Source: Quercus robur
Lineage: Eukaryota > Streptophyta > Magnoliopsida > Fagales > Fagaceae
Assembly: GCF_932294415.1 (NCBI RefSeq)
Contig: NC_065538.1
Coordinates: forward strand, 47,158,843 to 47,222,842
Length of the DNA stretch: 64,000 nucleotides
Direction of reading: 5' to 3'
Position numbers and translations under genes: made by a program. The notes below the pieces were generated by a model that saw only the letters and a list, made by a program, of their open reading frames with translations, ran no database searches and was not told the DNA's origin. Below are positions 1 to 12,713 of this stretch, in pieces (position 1 is the first letter of the stretch; each line of letters starts with the position of its first letter).

Positions 1-2617
1 TCATTGGAGCTTCACACCATCAAATTTACTTTGTAACAGTCCAAAAGTGACGCCGTCCACATGACTGTCTCTCTGGTTTGCATGCCATATTCTTGGTCCG
101 GATTTTCGTCAGGCTTAATAGCATATTCAACAGCTCTTTGTGTTAGCAGAGGAGCCTCTATCCTTCCTCCAGTCCACCTGATTCATTTCTCATCCACCAA
201 AGCATCTATATAACTGGGAAGAAAAATCTCTACCTCTACAAAACCACTTTGTACCAATTTGACTTTTTTTTTTTTGGTTATACATTTTAAGTGGGGGAGG
301 GGATTCAAATCATGGATGTTTACATTAAAAACACTAGGACTTAGTAAATTATAATGCCAAAATATTGGGATTGGTTATCTTACGGAAGTCACCGAGATTG
401 TTTTATTAGGAGATCCATATTCCAACTTCTCAAATTAGATTTAGAAAGTGAATCGTTTCTCTAATAAGGGAAAGTATCTTTACTTGATGTTTGACTTCAA
501 ACATTGTATAAAAGGTTCGCCCTCCAAATCATGACGAGAACCTTCACTTGAAAAGGTTTGTAGCACAAAAGATGCTGCATTTGCCTCCTTAACTCAGCCA
601 TTTCAACGTTACAGAGGTCTCTTTTGTGAGCTGGAGGTGTTTCAACGTTAGGCATGATTGTGTTTTGTGATTTTAATCTTATTTATAAATTTCTTAATCA
701 ATTAATCAGTTTTTGAAATAAAATCTATTGTTCCTCTAAATTTTATATTGTTAGTTTAAATAACAAATTTTTTGACACTAGTAAAGCAAATCAATCAATA
801 GGTGGAAACCAATTCTAGGATAAAAAATTATAAATATGAATTAAGATGATTGAGCTTCTAAGCGTTCAACAATGGTGTGGGAAAGCCACATATTCCAATT
901 GCTTTCTTTCCTACATCCAAGTTCTTCCCCCTCAAAATCAAGGATTCCTCTTTTTCTTCTTTGTGACTCTAATATAATATTTCTTTCAAACACACGACAA
1001 CATTTTATTGGTTGGGGGACCACTAGACATTATTGACATGGCCCCCCAATTGTATTGACAAATTTTTCCCACAATTGAAAGTTACTTTCTTACCTCACGC
1101 ATAAAAAATGGCATGTAGAAACATTTTACAAAAATTGCGGGTGTAAAAGGCATTGGATTTCTTTAATTAGATGGTGGACAATCAACATTTTGTCTTTAGG
1201 TTAATTTTTTTTTTTCTATATCATACTAATTAGTTAAGTGATGTAATTTGTGACAAGTTTAAAAAAAAAAACATTTATGAGAAAAAAAGAAAAAGAAAAG
1301 AAAACTTAGATGTGGAGTTTTACTTTTTACCAATTGTATGCAAAAAATCATAGTTTCAAGTGAGCATGAGATTCTATCATGTGACGTTCTCTTTGACAAG
1401 ATTTTTTTTTTCCACATAAATTCTTTACTCAAGTGCCACATCATAGATAAGGACTATTTATTTTCTTAGATTCATTGAATCAGGATATTTCTCAAGTGCC
1501 ACATTAGAGATAAGGACTAATTAAAATTTAAAAGATAAGGACTCTTCATTTTCTTAGGTTTACCGTTACAGGACTTTCCTCTCTCACATTCTACTCACCA
1601 TTTTCAATTCTTGCACTTTGCTACTTTATATAGCATTACTCATCAATTAATCAATCAAATATAAGGAGAGTCCTCTTGTGAGAGAGCAAAAGTTTCTGTC
1701 ATGTGGCACTCTCTTTGAGGATTTGCTTGCAATAAAAGATATGGACTTTTAGTTTTATTTGGTTCATCGTTTCAAGAATATTTATCTATCCCTCACAAAG
1801 ATAAGGACTCTTTGTTTACTAAATAGATACCAATTAAAAGATAAAGACTCTTTATTTTCTTAGGTACATTGTTTTAAGACTTTTTTTCCCCTCTCTCTTT
1901 TACTTTGGATTTTCTTCTCTTGCACTTCTGCTTCTTTATATACACTTGCTCATACCCCTTTACGTCATCCCAATTGAAATACACATATGAGATTCTCCAA
2001 ACTAGGAACAATGTCCTTTAGTTTCAACCCATCAACTACACGTTTCTAACCCTATCATGATATCCCATCTCACACTAACATTAATGAGTTAGCTACAACT
2101 AGAGAATATGTATTGCGGTTTTGATTTTGAGTGACAATGACTTGTAGTTTTGATGTGGAGGTTAGAGGTCATTGTGGGTTTTGTAAGGGTTGTGATTGGA
2201 TATGGGAAGAACCTTTTATGGGTTTTGGGAGTTTTGATTTGATGTCACTTTGGTAACATATATACTATTTTGTCAACCTTCAACCCTTAGTCCATGTTTT
2301 TTACCTATTATTTGTTACTCTTTTTGTATTTTTACCTTTAGCTACTAATGTATCATATTGCTCACGCATAAATGAAATAAAAAATTTTCTCTTATTAGCT
2401 TGAACTATAAGAATTGTATTTGAAATTTTGAATGTGAGGCTTATAACTTAATAGAATTGAGAAAAAAAATGTTATTAGTTAACATAAAGTTATTTGATAT
2501 AAATTTTAAAAATAATACGAGATCTTTAGAAGTTTATCTTTGCGATTTGCCTTATACAATATTTGGGCGCTTGGGAGTTTACTTCAATTTTTGCAATAGT
2601 AGGAAAAATTATTGCTA
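1..2617. other. gene-free AT-rich sequence
   Basis: I see no supported gene here. The open frames are short, AT-rich and unlike any family I know. Between about 1446 and 1890 a loose motif built around 'ataaggactcttt...ttttcttagg' recurs several times, so this stretch is probably old repeat debris. A poly-T run at about 251-265 followed by a 'ggattcaaatc' box could be a decayed SINE. Around 797-900 the text resembles 9010-9110, which suggests a dispersed repeat. Confidence 0.5.
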
Positions 2618-2625
2618 TTTAGTGT

Positions 2626-2821
2626 GCGTTTGGCTCCAAATTGAAAATCCAGTTTATTTTACTATTCGGCTTATTTTTGCTACTATTCATAGGCCCCACT
2701 GCACTTTTTGGTACTATTTATGGGGCCCATTGTACTATTTCAACTAACTTTTACCTTTATTTACAGTACTTTTAGTAAAAACTTTTCAATTTCAGCAAAA
2801 TAAGCAGATCCCAAACAGACC
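2626..2821. mobile_element. hAT-type MITE with 8-bp target duplication
   Basis: A 196 bp non-coding element flanked by the perfect 8-bp direct repeat TTTAGTGT (2618-2625 and 2822-2829). Its ends, GCGTTTGGCTCC on the left and the complement of GGTCTGTTTGGGATC on the right, share a GTTTGG core typical of plant hAT MITEs. The interior is AT-rich with no coding capacity. The 8-bp duplication is the hAT signature. Confidence 0.75.
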
Positions 2822-4134
2822 TTTAGTGTATTGGTGTGAGCCTTGACCATAAAAGTAAAAAAATGATGATTATTTTTTAGTTTTCTTTGTTGTGAATCAA
2901 GATTACCTCAGTTTTAGTTGCAACCTCTAATTTAATTGCAGTTATTCAAGAGTACTGTGCAGACAGTGTACAGACTACAGTTGTATTGTTAGTTCTCTCT
3001 AGCAAGGCTACAATTAAGCAATTTTTCACAAAGGTTCTCTGACCTAGACCGACCAGTCTGACCAGGTTAATCGTGAACCGATCACTAAACCAATTTTTTT
3101 AATGTAAGAACTAATCACTTAAACATTTTAAGAGATCCTCTTGAACCGGGTTTCGACCTGAAAAATCGTCCAAACTGTGAATCGGTTCAACTGGGTCAAA
3201 GAGTTTACTTTAATTTTTAAAAATAGAGAATAGAGAGCTATGGGGCATAGAATCAGAGGCCTTATGCTTTATTTAAGAACCATGACTAAAACTGTGGGGT
3301 ACAGAAATTTAATAAGGTAATCATGCCACTTATCATACCCAAGGCCAAGGAGGTCAATACAGTTCTGAGCATTGTTATTAATACCGTTCCGTTCCAACCG
3401 GAATGGTTGAAATTTTTCGTGCCAGTATGCAAACCGGTACCGGAAACCCCCCCCGTTCCACCTCGGGTCAGATTTCGGGAAGTTTCGGTCCGTTCTGGCC
3501 GTTCCGGTGAATTTCGGCCAATTTCGGCCGGTACGGGATTCGGAGTTTTTTAAAAAAAAAAAAAAAAAACAATAACGTCCAAACGACACCGTTTTGGACT
3601 TGACTAAAAGACCTAACTCAGACCCTTTTTCTTTCATTCGTTCACTTTCACTTTCACTCTCAAATCCCTCACTCACTGTCGTCGTTCTTGTGCCCACTGC
3701 CGTCGTGCTCGTGCTCACTGCCGTTGCTCAATGCTGTGCTCTCTCAATCACTTGACTCTCTCATACTCATCTGTCTTTGACTCTCTCACAGTCTCACTCT
3801 CTCAGATTGAACAGCCAAATCAGGTATTCTTTCTCTACTCTCACTCTCTCGGATTCAAGCTTCAGTTCAGCCAAATCATTTTTTTTTTCTTATGATTTGT
3901 TTGTGGTTAAGATTTAAGAACTTACTAAGATATTAGATATGTGATTTGTTTGTTAAGATATGTGATTGAACAAATTGGGTAAACCGTGTTTAGTTTTACT
4001 CTCACTCTCTCGGATTCAAGCTTCAGCCAAACCGTGTTTAGTTTTTTTCTTAACTTGATTTGTTTGTTCATTAACTATATATGGCTGTTCATGCATTTGA
4101 TTGAATTTCATTTCATTTCATTGAACAGTAAATT

Positions 4135-6710
4135 ATGGCTCATCATAGTTTAGGGGATCCCGCATGGGCTTATGCCCGTGCAGGTGCTTCCTCTGCTTCT
4201 GTGGCCTCTGCCCCTGCAAGATCAGATGATCCCGCATGGGCTCATGCTCGTGCAGTGCCTAATGCAAAAAATAACACTATATGTTTGCATTGTAATAAGT
4301 TGATTAAAGGGGGTGGTATTACTAGACTTAAGTATCATCTTGCTGGGATTAGAGGTCAAGTTGAACCATGTAAAAAGGTTTCATCTGATATTAGGTTTCA
4401 AATGAAACAAATGATTGAAGACTTGAAAAAAATATAAACAAACTAAAAAGAGGATTCAATTAGAAATTGGGAACCCATATGATGTTGATGAGGAGGAGGA
4501 GGAGGAGGAGGAGGATGAGGTTAGGGTTGTTGAAAAGAGTCCCCCTCAAACATTAGGTAAACGAAAATCTAGGGGAAAGGATGTTGACAATGATATGGGT
4601 CAAATAAGAGGAAAGAAGAAAATTAAGAGTTATTTTGCTCCTAGAACAACCCCCGGTGCTCAACCCTCTATAAGAAGTGCTTTGGCTACAAAAGCAATGA
4701 TTGATAATGCAAAAATGAATGTGGCAAGATGGTGGTATCATTCTAATGTACCCTTTTATGCATCTCAGTCACCCTATTATCAACCTATGATTGATTCCAT
4801 TGCTGCTATTGGGTCGGGATTTAAGGGGCCTTCTTTTTATGAGTTGAGGGGACCCCTTTTGAAAAATGCTGTCCATGAAGTTATTGATTTTTTGTTAGAT
4901 ATAAAAAATGATTGGAAAGTATATGGCTGTTCACTGATGTCTGATGGGTGGACAAATCAAAAGCAACAACCAATAATGAATTTTTTGGTGTATTGTCCAA
5001 GGGGAGCCATATTCTTGAAATCTATTGACACTTCAGGCCTTACAAAGGATGCTGAAACTTTGTTTAATATATTTGATTCTGTTGTTCAAGAAATTGGTGT
5101 GGAATATATTGTGCAATTGATTACAGATAATGCTTCTGCCTATAAGAAAGCTGGAAAAAAATTACAGCAGAAGTATGGTACTTTATTTTGGTTTCCTTGT
5201 GCAGCTCATTGCATAGACTTGATGTTGGAGAATATTGCTAATCCTAGGTGGTTCCCTCTTATTGATGAAGCAATTAAGAAGGAAAAAAAGATAACAAAGT
5301 TCATTTACAACCATGGAGTTGTTTTAGACTTGATGAGGCAAGATTTTACAAATGGAAGAGAGTTATGTCGTCCTGCAATTACAAGGTTTGCCACTAACTT
5401 CTTAAGTCTACAAAGCATGCTAAGGTTCAAAAAAGAGCTTAGACAAATGTTCACTTGTGATAAATGGCTTTCATGCCCCCATGCTAAGACTGCCGTTGGG
5501 AAGGAGATAAGTAAAATTGTTTTGGAAGATTATGCGTTTTGGTCTCAATGCAAGCACATAGTGAAAGTTAGTGAGCCTTTAGTTAGAGTACTTCGTCTTG
5601 TTGATGGGGATGAGAAACCTGCTATGGGGTACTTGTATGAAGTAATAGACAAAGCAAAAGAGGAAATAAAAAGAAGGTTGAAGAACAAAGTTTCTTTGTA
5701 TGGACATTATGTTAGAGTTATTGATACTAGATGGGAAAAACAACTTCATAGTCCTCTGCATGCAGCAGGTTGCTTTCTTAACCCTGCAATATACTTTAGG
5801 CCTTCATTTAAAAGGCAAAATGAAGTTCAAAGAGGGTTGCTAAGCACTCTAATGAGGTTGGTTCCCGATCCTGACATTCAAGACAAAATAAGTTCACAAC
5901 TTGATGAGTACAAAAAATCAATTGGTGACTTTGGCACATCACTAGCAATCCGCCAACGAGAGAGACTAAATCCAAGTAAACATTAACAATTTAATAGTAT
6001 TTCCTTTCAATATGTCTATTTATCCTTTATAGTTGTTATTGTAAGATTACACGAGCAATGCTTATTTTACATTTTTATATGTTATTGTAGTTTCATGGTG
6101 GGAGCAATTTGGACTTGGAGCTCCAGACTTACAATCATTTTCCATTCGTGTGCTAAGTTAATGTTGTAGTGCAACTGGTTGTGAGAGAAATTTGAGCACA
6201 TTTGAATATGTTCACTCAAAGAAGAGAAATAGATTGGAACATAAACGAGTAAATGATTTGGTCTTTGTCCATTATAATTTGAGGCTTCGAGAAAGGTAAA
6301 TTTATAATCGTTACTCATATGTAAATGAAATGTACTTTCAAATAATTATAATTTATAAAATGACATTAATGTTTAATATTTTCATTGGTAGGAACATTCA
6401 AAGGAATAAGTATGGAATGGATCCTATAAGCTTGGATAACATTGACTTGATGGGAGATTGGGTGGCTGAAGAACCTGCACTTCTTAATCCAGATGACATA
6501 AATTGGGATTGTCTTAATGAACTAGCAACCCTAGTGAATGTGGAAGAGGATGCTGAACTTGAAACTATTGATGTTGATGACGATGATGATGATGACAACA
6601 ACAATGAACATGTCTTGACAAATCTTCCAATGGGTGCTAGTAGTTCTTATGGGAGTTCTTTTGATGATGAGTTTGATCCTTTTTTCATGGATGATGATGA
6701 GGAGGAGTAG
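4135..6710 (+). pseudogene. hAT transposase (BED zinc finger, DUF659, hAT C-terminal), broken
   Basis: The DNA-cutting transposase of the element. Three coding blocks can be read. The first (4135-5975) opens with a short Ala-rich region and a BED-type finger (ICLHCNKL... followed by His and Cys), then an acidic stretch and a large DUF659/RNase-H-like core. A GT-AG intron (5976-6090) leads to 6091-6295, which holds the hAT dimerisation signature (CERNLSTFEYVHSKKRNRL). A second intron (6296-6391) leads to an acidic tail ending at 6710. Codon phase is preserved across both introns. Two lesions kill it: one extra A in the run at 4426-4432 shifts the frame, so the first frame stops at 4435-4437, and an in-frame TAA lies at 6159-6161 just before the dimerisation motif. 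Family assignment is firm, and inactivity follows from the lesions. Confidence 0.85.
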
Positions 6711-6764
6711 GAATATTATGTTAAATTAATGTTAAATGTTTTTATTGTGTGATGTTATATTGAT

Positions 6765-6990
6765 GTTTAAGACTTAAGACTTAAGACTAAGTGTATGTTG
6801 AATTGATGTTATGTTGAATTGATGTTATGTTGAATTGATGTTTAAGACTTAAGACTTAAGACTAAGTGTATGTTGAATTGATGTTATGTTGAATTGATGT
6901 TTAAGACTTAAGATTTAAGACTTAAGACTATGTGTATGTTAAATTGATGTTATGTTGAATTGATGTTATGTTGATGTTTAAGACAAGAGT
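6765..6990 (+). repeat. minisatellite in the hAT 3' region
   Basis: Tandem, imperfect units built from 'gttgaattgatgttat' and 'gtttaagacttaagactaagtgtat' follow directly after the transposase stop codon. The array lies inside the hAT element and probably forms part of its 3' untranslated region. Confidence 0.7.
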
Positions 6991-7189
6991 TAAGACTAAA
7001 TGATTTGTATTATTTGATATTTAGTTGTTTATTTATTAGAATTGACAATTTTATGTTCTACAAGAATATATATAAATTATTTTTTAGGAACCCTGAAACA
7101 CCCTGAAATGGTATGCCAAAATCGGCTGGTGCCGAAATATTCCATTCCACTGGGCAAACCGAAACGGGCTCCGAAACGGTATTAATAAC

Positions 7190-9521
7190 TTTGGTTCTGA
7201 GAAGTCCATACACTCGGATGGTAAGGCCGGAGAGGCGGGCCATGCCCACGTCAATAGCACATTACCAAAGGGGGCCACACTGTAGAGGAAGAGCTTCAGA
7301 GAGGGGGTTAGCCCTGATGTGATTGGAGTGATGGTAGCTGCCACCACATTTAATGCACCTCACCAAACACCCTGACCTTATTTATGTGAAGAAAACCCCT
7401 GAACAGTGCTGTCTTGGTTGTCACAACTCACAGAAGACTTGAGAGGGCGTCTGATGGGACAAGCACTCGAGTAGTGGCCTGCAAAATCAACAAATAGAGG
7501 GCCAAGATCAGCCAAAATAGGCTATATAATGTGAGAGATACTCTAGGGATAGAGGGGGGAGTTCATCTGAAAATCTAAAAAAGAATGTAATACAAAGAAC
7601 TGAAATTGTAATCAAATTTAAGAAGAATATACTCCAGAACTACTCTCCTCGGACTTTGTTGAGGAAGGATTTCTTCGCATAAAACCTGTTTTCCTTTATT
7701 TTATTTCAATCTTAAATTCATTAGGGGCGTTGTCTAACTAACCGAAACCTAGTTTTTAGCCCACTCTATAAAAATTCATTGTGTTGGGCTCTTTGGGCCT
7801 GAATCCTTCTACCTTTTGGGCTTAGGAACCAAAACCTATCCTTACAAGTACTATGACCAACGTACCACTTAGGTTCCTTGAGAACAAATATGAAGTATTA
7901 ATATATTTATTTTAGACTTAGGTGATTTATAATTTTTCAACTTATTCTATTACCTCTCTCTCAATTTATTAAATTTGTTTTCTTTGATAACTTTACTTGT
8001 GATTTAAGAATAATGCCTTTGCATGGGAATATACTAAAATAATTAAAAGTGATTTTTTTTTATTTAATCAAATGATTTAGACTTGATGGACTATTATAAG
8101 TTTTTTTTTTTTTTTTTTTAATTTATGTTGTACTATTTTCTATTAACCTTAAAATATCATGAAATTTTATTATAAATTTTGTTTCAATTATTTTTAGATA
8201 TTTTTAGTCAATTTTGATAATATTTATAAATTTAATATACCTTTATTTGTATTTTAATTAATTACTAAATTAATTATGGTATCATCACGGTTTGACCTCG
8301 GTTCGTCCTTAAAAACCTTGAACCTCTCCCTTTTCCAGTTCTTTGAACGGTTTGGATCTGAAAACCATGATTTTCACATAACTTTTTTGTTCTATTTCTC
8401 ATGTGTCTTTCACATTTAGTACTTATCTACCTGTATCTCTTTGGTTATTTAGCCGTTAGTGCTATTAATTATAGTTAATGTGGTTTGTTCGAATTAGTTT
8501 CAAATATTTTAATTTAATGTTACAGTTTTGATATACAATTGTGGTTAATTAGTAGTGTGCTCTACATCTCTAATAAAAACAAAGCTCCTTTGTAAACCAA
8601 TAATACAAGACCAGTTCAGTCAATTTTATCTTAGGCTTTTCTTGAATTTTAGCATTCTCTTTGTTTTTGTTTTGTTTTGTTTTTTAATTTTTTTTAAAAA
8701 GGGATATAGACGCCCTATTAGAGACAATTAAATTGATGGACATATTTAGCCAATTTTTCTTTGTTTGATTACGTTCTATTTATGTTAGTATACAAATGAT
8801 TTTGTTTCATTTAGATTATGAACAAGGTGTTTGAGATTGGGGTCTTGGGATTTGGTGGTGAGAATGGAGTGGAAGTGTACATTTTATTTAAATGTTATTT
8901 TATTACTTTAAATATTAAATTTATAATAGGGTATGGACTCCTAGAAATGTCTAATAATTATGTAATTCCAATCTTATATATATCGATTAGTAAAGAAAAC
9001 AAACTCAATAGTCAAAAACTACTTCTAGGATAAGGAAAAATTATAAAATACGAATTAAGAAGATTAAACTTCAAAGCATTCGGTAATATTGTGGGGAAAC
9101 ATCATAAATACTATATAACAAAATGAGTATTATATAAGGGTCAAAAAATAAAAATTATTCATTTGAGATATCGCAGCATGTTGAGGTGAATTCACAAGTC
9201 CTGAATTCCTACCTAGAATAATCCATTATCTTCCTACCTAATCTTGCCTCTTTTTTCCCCTCAAATCTTTTGCTCTTTAGATTTTTGACACAAAACACAT
9301 AAAAAAGTCCATGGACACACAATTTGTCCCATGTGTAAGTGATGTAAACTAATTACAAGTTGACAAATGTGCAAGTTGTGGTAAATTGTGGCTAATTATG
9401 TTCGTAGAATAGTTGCACAAACCATCCTAAACCAACCTGCTTGTTATATATATATAAAAGGGATCAGATGGACAATGGCTCCAAAATTTATGGATTAATA
9501 TAGTATTTTTAAATTGACTGC

Positions 9522-9552
<31 letters not shown>

Positions 9553-9818
9553 CCAATTTTGCTGCTACCAAAATATAGGGACCAAATTGATAATTTTTGT
9601 GTGTGTGTGTGTGTTGATAATCAGGACCTAATTGATAGTGATCCAAAAATGTAGGGATTAAAGTGATATTTTTGGGGGAAAAAAAAAAAAAAAAACTAGT
9701 GCACCTCTATCCAGAGTACCAAGGTCAAGAGATGAAAAACCTCCCAAAAAACTGGAAAAAATAAATAAATAAAAATAAATAAAAAATAAAAACCATGCTT
9801 GATGGTTGTGCAATGAAG
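7190..9818. other. intergenic sequence with LTR-like debris and simple repeats
   Basis: No gene is supported. 7500-7846 has a retrotransposon-LTR look: 'tatataat' near 7531, then a pyrimidine-rich tract and an end in 'ccttaca'. No partner LTR is seen. 8280-8370 is rich in 'ggttcg/gaacgg' motifs like those at 3040-3210 on the other side of the hAT element. Poly-T (8100-8120), poly-A (about 9525-9551) and a (GT)n run (about 9600-9614) are also present. Confidence 0.45.
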
Positions 9819-9827
9819 TCCTTAAAA

Positions 9828-12095
9828 GGAAAAAATGCCCTACACCCCCTGAGCTTTGGAGTAGTGGCCAAAGCACCTCCTAAAATTTTATTTTGACCAA
9901 TTTACTCTTTTAACTTTATACACTTGCCAAATCAGTACATTTGTTAGTTTGGTGTTAAAAAACTAACGGAAAACTCATGTGAGAGGAAACTGACATTATA
10001 AATGATTTATCAGCTCAGTTGAGGGAGGTAGAAAGCTACGTTTAGAGAGAGATGAACTAGAAGTGTAGAACCACTGCAACACAACCTTCTCTTCGGTGTT
10101 GGAGTCTTTGTCCCACCGTCGCCTTGCCGCTGGTTATTATTATTATTATTATTTTTTTTTTTCATGCTCTCTGCTATTCCAATCCTCCATCTGCAAGTTT
10201 CTGTTGCAATGTTTTGGTTAGGTTTAGTTTTCGGGTTTATCCTTTACACTTACCCAAGTGTTTCAAGGCTACCATGAATTCATATATCATTGAGTGTTTA
10301 CAAATGGTAAATTGTTTCACAAAATAGAACCCAATGAATCAATAATTGCACTTTCAGTAGTATTAAATATATATATATACACACACACACATGGCCTATC
10401 ACTATAAGTTATACAAATTTGGGATCATCATTCTTCTCAACTAACATTGACAATATCAATTTATTAGACCCCTTTCATGTACATTAAGAGATGAAATACA
10501 AAGCCAATGAATTGAAATACCCAATAAATCAATAATTACACTTTTCCAACGAGTCTCTAAGAAAAGTGAAATACTACAATCCACATTGCGGTTGCAAGCA
10601 TGCTGAGACAGAGCCTATACATGATTTACCTAATCTATATGTTGATTGAAGAAGAAGAAGAAGAAACTTCAATGAGGCTGGCAGTTTGAGTTTTCCAAAT
10701 ATATATTAATGAAAACACAGATGAGACAAGAAGGTTAAACAAAAGATTAATACATTTAATAGATCCCTTTGATCAATATTCCCAATCACTAAATATACAC
10801 TTTCTGCCGTGACTTGACCTAATCCAACTTCCATTTTGCAGTATTAAGATGCCTAGAAAGAAAGCCCCAAAAGTTGTTTTATGCGGCATTGTGCTTTTCC
10901 TTTCTCATGCACGAGAAACAATCAAAAGTGTCATCAATGCCCTCTCATGTTTCATGCTGCGTTGCTACCTGAACTGTTAGCCTTTGTGAATCATAACCTT
11001 TGACTAGAGTACATGTTCCTTAAGTATCTTGAAGGATTGAAGCTGCTCAAAATCACTGCAATAAAAAGGAACTGAATTTAGATGCAATAGAAATAGAATC
11101 CAAAGCAAAAACACAATCAGGAGTCACATTCAACATTTACCGATAGGAGAAAGGACAATAACAGCACCAATGGGATGTAGGAAGAAAGTGGTCCTCTCCA
11201 GAAAATGCAATACTGCAAAAGAAAATATATCTGCACACCTCAATTTACACAGGTGATATAGTCTCCATGTGTGAAACTAAAAGCCAAATCCAGGCAAACA
11301 AGTTGATACAACATGTTTCAGCCACAAGAAATTCAAATTAATTAATTTTGTTTACAGAATAAAATAAAGAATTCACTATAATTTGCCAGCACCAAGTGCT
11401 TGAATAGTTTTTTTAAAATTAAATGAATATTCCATGGAACCACATAAACCCGACCATGAAAACTATTGCCAAGAAATTGTAAACTCATCTAAAATCCTAA
11501 CGAACAACCAAAACCCATCAGAGCACTACTCATATCTCTCTCAGGCATTTTATCAAACAACTCAATTGCTACTCAAAACCAGTTTTGATGGAATGGAAAT
11601 TTTACCACAAACAACTCTACCCAATCCACCACAGGCCTTGAAACACTTGGTTAAGTGTAAAGGGTAAGCCCGAAAATTAAACTAAACCAAACCAAAACAT
11701 TGCAACAGAAACTCAAGGATGGAGGATTGGAAAAATAGAGAGCAGGAAAAAAAAAGAAAAAAAGAAAAGAAAAAGGCATACCAACGGCAAGACGATGACA
11801 GGACAAAGACTCCGGCACCGGAGAGCAGGTTGTTGCGGCAGTTTTAGAATTCAGGTTCGTCTCTCTCTAAACGTAGCTTTTTCTCTCCCTCTCAACTGAG
11901 CCGATTCACCCTTGGTAATGTCAGTTGCCTCTCACGTGAGTCTCCCGTTAGTTTTTTAACACCTAACTGACAGAAGTACTGATTTAGAAGTTGTACAAAC
12001 TACAAACTATAAAGTTGAAGGACCAAATTGGCCAAAATAAGAATTCAGGGGTGCTTGGTCATTACATTAAAGTTGGGTGTATAAGTATTTTTCCA
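9828..12095. mobile_element. Mutator-like element with ~450 bp terminal inverted repeats
   Basis: A 2268 bp element flanked by the perfect 9-bp direct repeat TCCTTAAAA (9819-9827 and 12096-12104), the target-duplication length of Mutator-like elements. Left arm 9828-10269 and right arm 11635-12095 are long imperfect inverted copies of each other; examples are 'aaaaaactaacgg', 'gctacgtttagagagaga' and 'ccaagtgtttcaaggc' on the left with their complements on the right. The ends start GGAAAAA. No transposase is present, so it is non-autonomous. The 1.37 kb interior holds two minus-strand exon-like blocks, as in Pack-MULEs that carry host gene pieces. Confidence 0.88.
10991..11212 (-). pseudogene. 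two-exon gene fragment carried by the Mutator-like element
   Basis: On the minus strand, 11141-11212 sits between a TTTTGCAG acceptor and a GTAAATG donor. 10991-11055 follows a TTATTGCAG acceptor and ends in TGA. Reading with the phase set by these sites gives one open frame across both blocks (72 bp then 65 bp) with a hydrophobic stretch (HPIGAVIVLSPIVILSSF) and a basic end (SRYLRNMYSSQRL). I do not recognise the parent gene. The matched splice phase argues for captured host exons, but no upstream start exon was found, so this is a fragment. Confidence 0.45.
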
Positions 12096-12713
12096 TCCTT
12101 AAAATGAGGCAAAAATGTAAATATGCAAAAAGAGAAAATGCTCACATCTATAATTTTATATAAAAAAAGACGGTTGAGGTTTTTGTGTTTGACAAAACGA
12201 CAAAGAAATGGGTTAAACGGCACCCTCAATTTATAGAGCTTAAATTATAGTAAAGTGCATGTATGAGCTAAAAAATCTGTGTGGCCCTTTTTGGTCTTTT
12301 CGTCATCAGCTCTAGAGTTTTGGCTGCTCTTTATTTTGCTGCCACACATGATGAAAGACTTTATGGAGAAACTTTATTTCACATATTCTAGCAGAATGAG
12401 ATATATAGAATCATGATAGATTTTGAACATTTTTTGAATTCTACTCACTTTGACAGACTTCATCATGGCTACTCAAATACCACTACTACTTAGCAAGAGC
12501 ACGAAAGTGTACAGGAACAAATTTGTTTTATTATATATACTTTAAATTTAAAAAATGATTTTCTTATAAAGCATTTTAAAGAAACTTCACGGAAAGACAT
12601 TGGTGAAAGGATTTTAAAAATGAATTTGAAAGAAGCTTTGCATGAAAATGTTTATTCTCAAAATAATATTTCAAGACATAATCCTTTTCCCAAAACCCAA
12701 TTGTAGACTACTA

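Larger units (their letters stand above)
3374..7189 (+). mobile_element. hAT DNA transposon, nearly complete but inactive
   Basis: The two ends carry the inverted repeat GTTATTAATACCGTT (3374-3388, complement at 7175-7189). Subterminal sequence on both sides is rich in 'ttcgg/ccgaa' motifs. Inside is a plus-strand transposase gene with a BED zinc finger, a DUF659-type core and a hAT dimerisation region. I could not find a clean 8-bp target duplication: the flanks 'agcattgt' and 'actttggt' match only partly. The length of 3.8 kb is normal for plant hAT elements. Confidence 0.8.

Noticed and set aside
2457-2747. A 96-residue frame upstream of the hAT element
   Set aside because: Its second half is the hAT MITE at 2626-2821 and the rest is AT-rich noise.
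11434-11667. A 77-residue plus-strand frame in the Mutator-like element
   Set aside because: It overlaps the right terminal inverted repeat, has no recognisable domain, and the exon-like signals are on the other strand.
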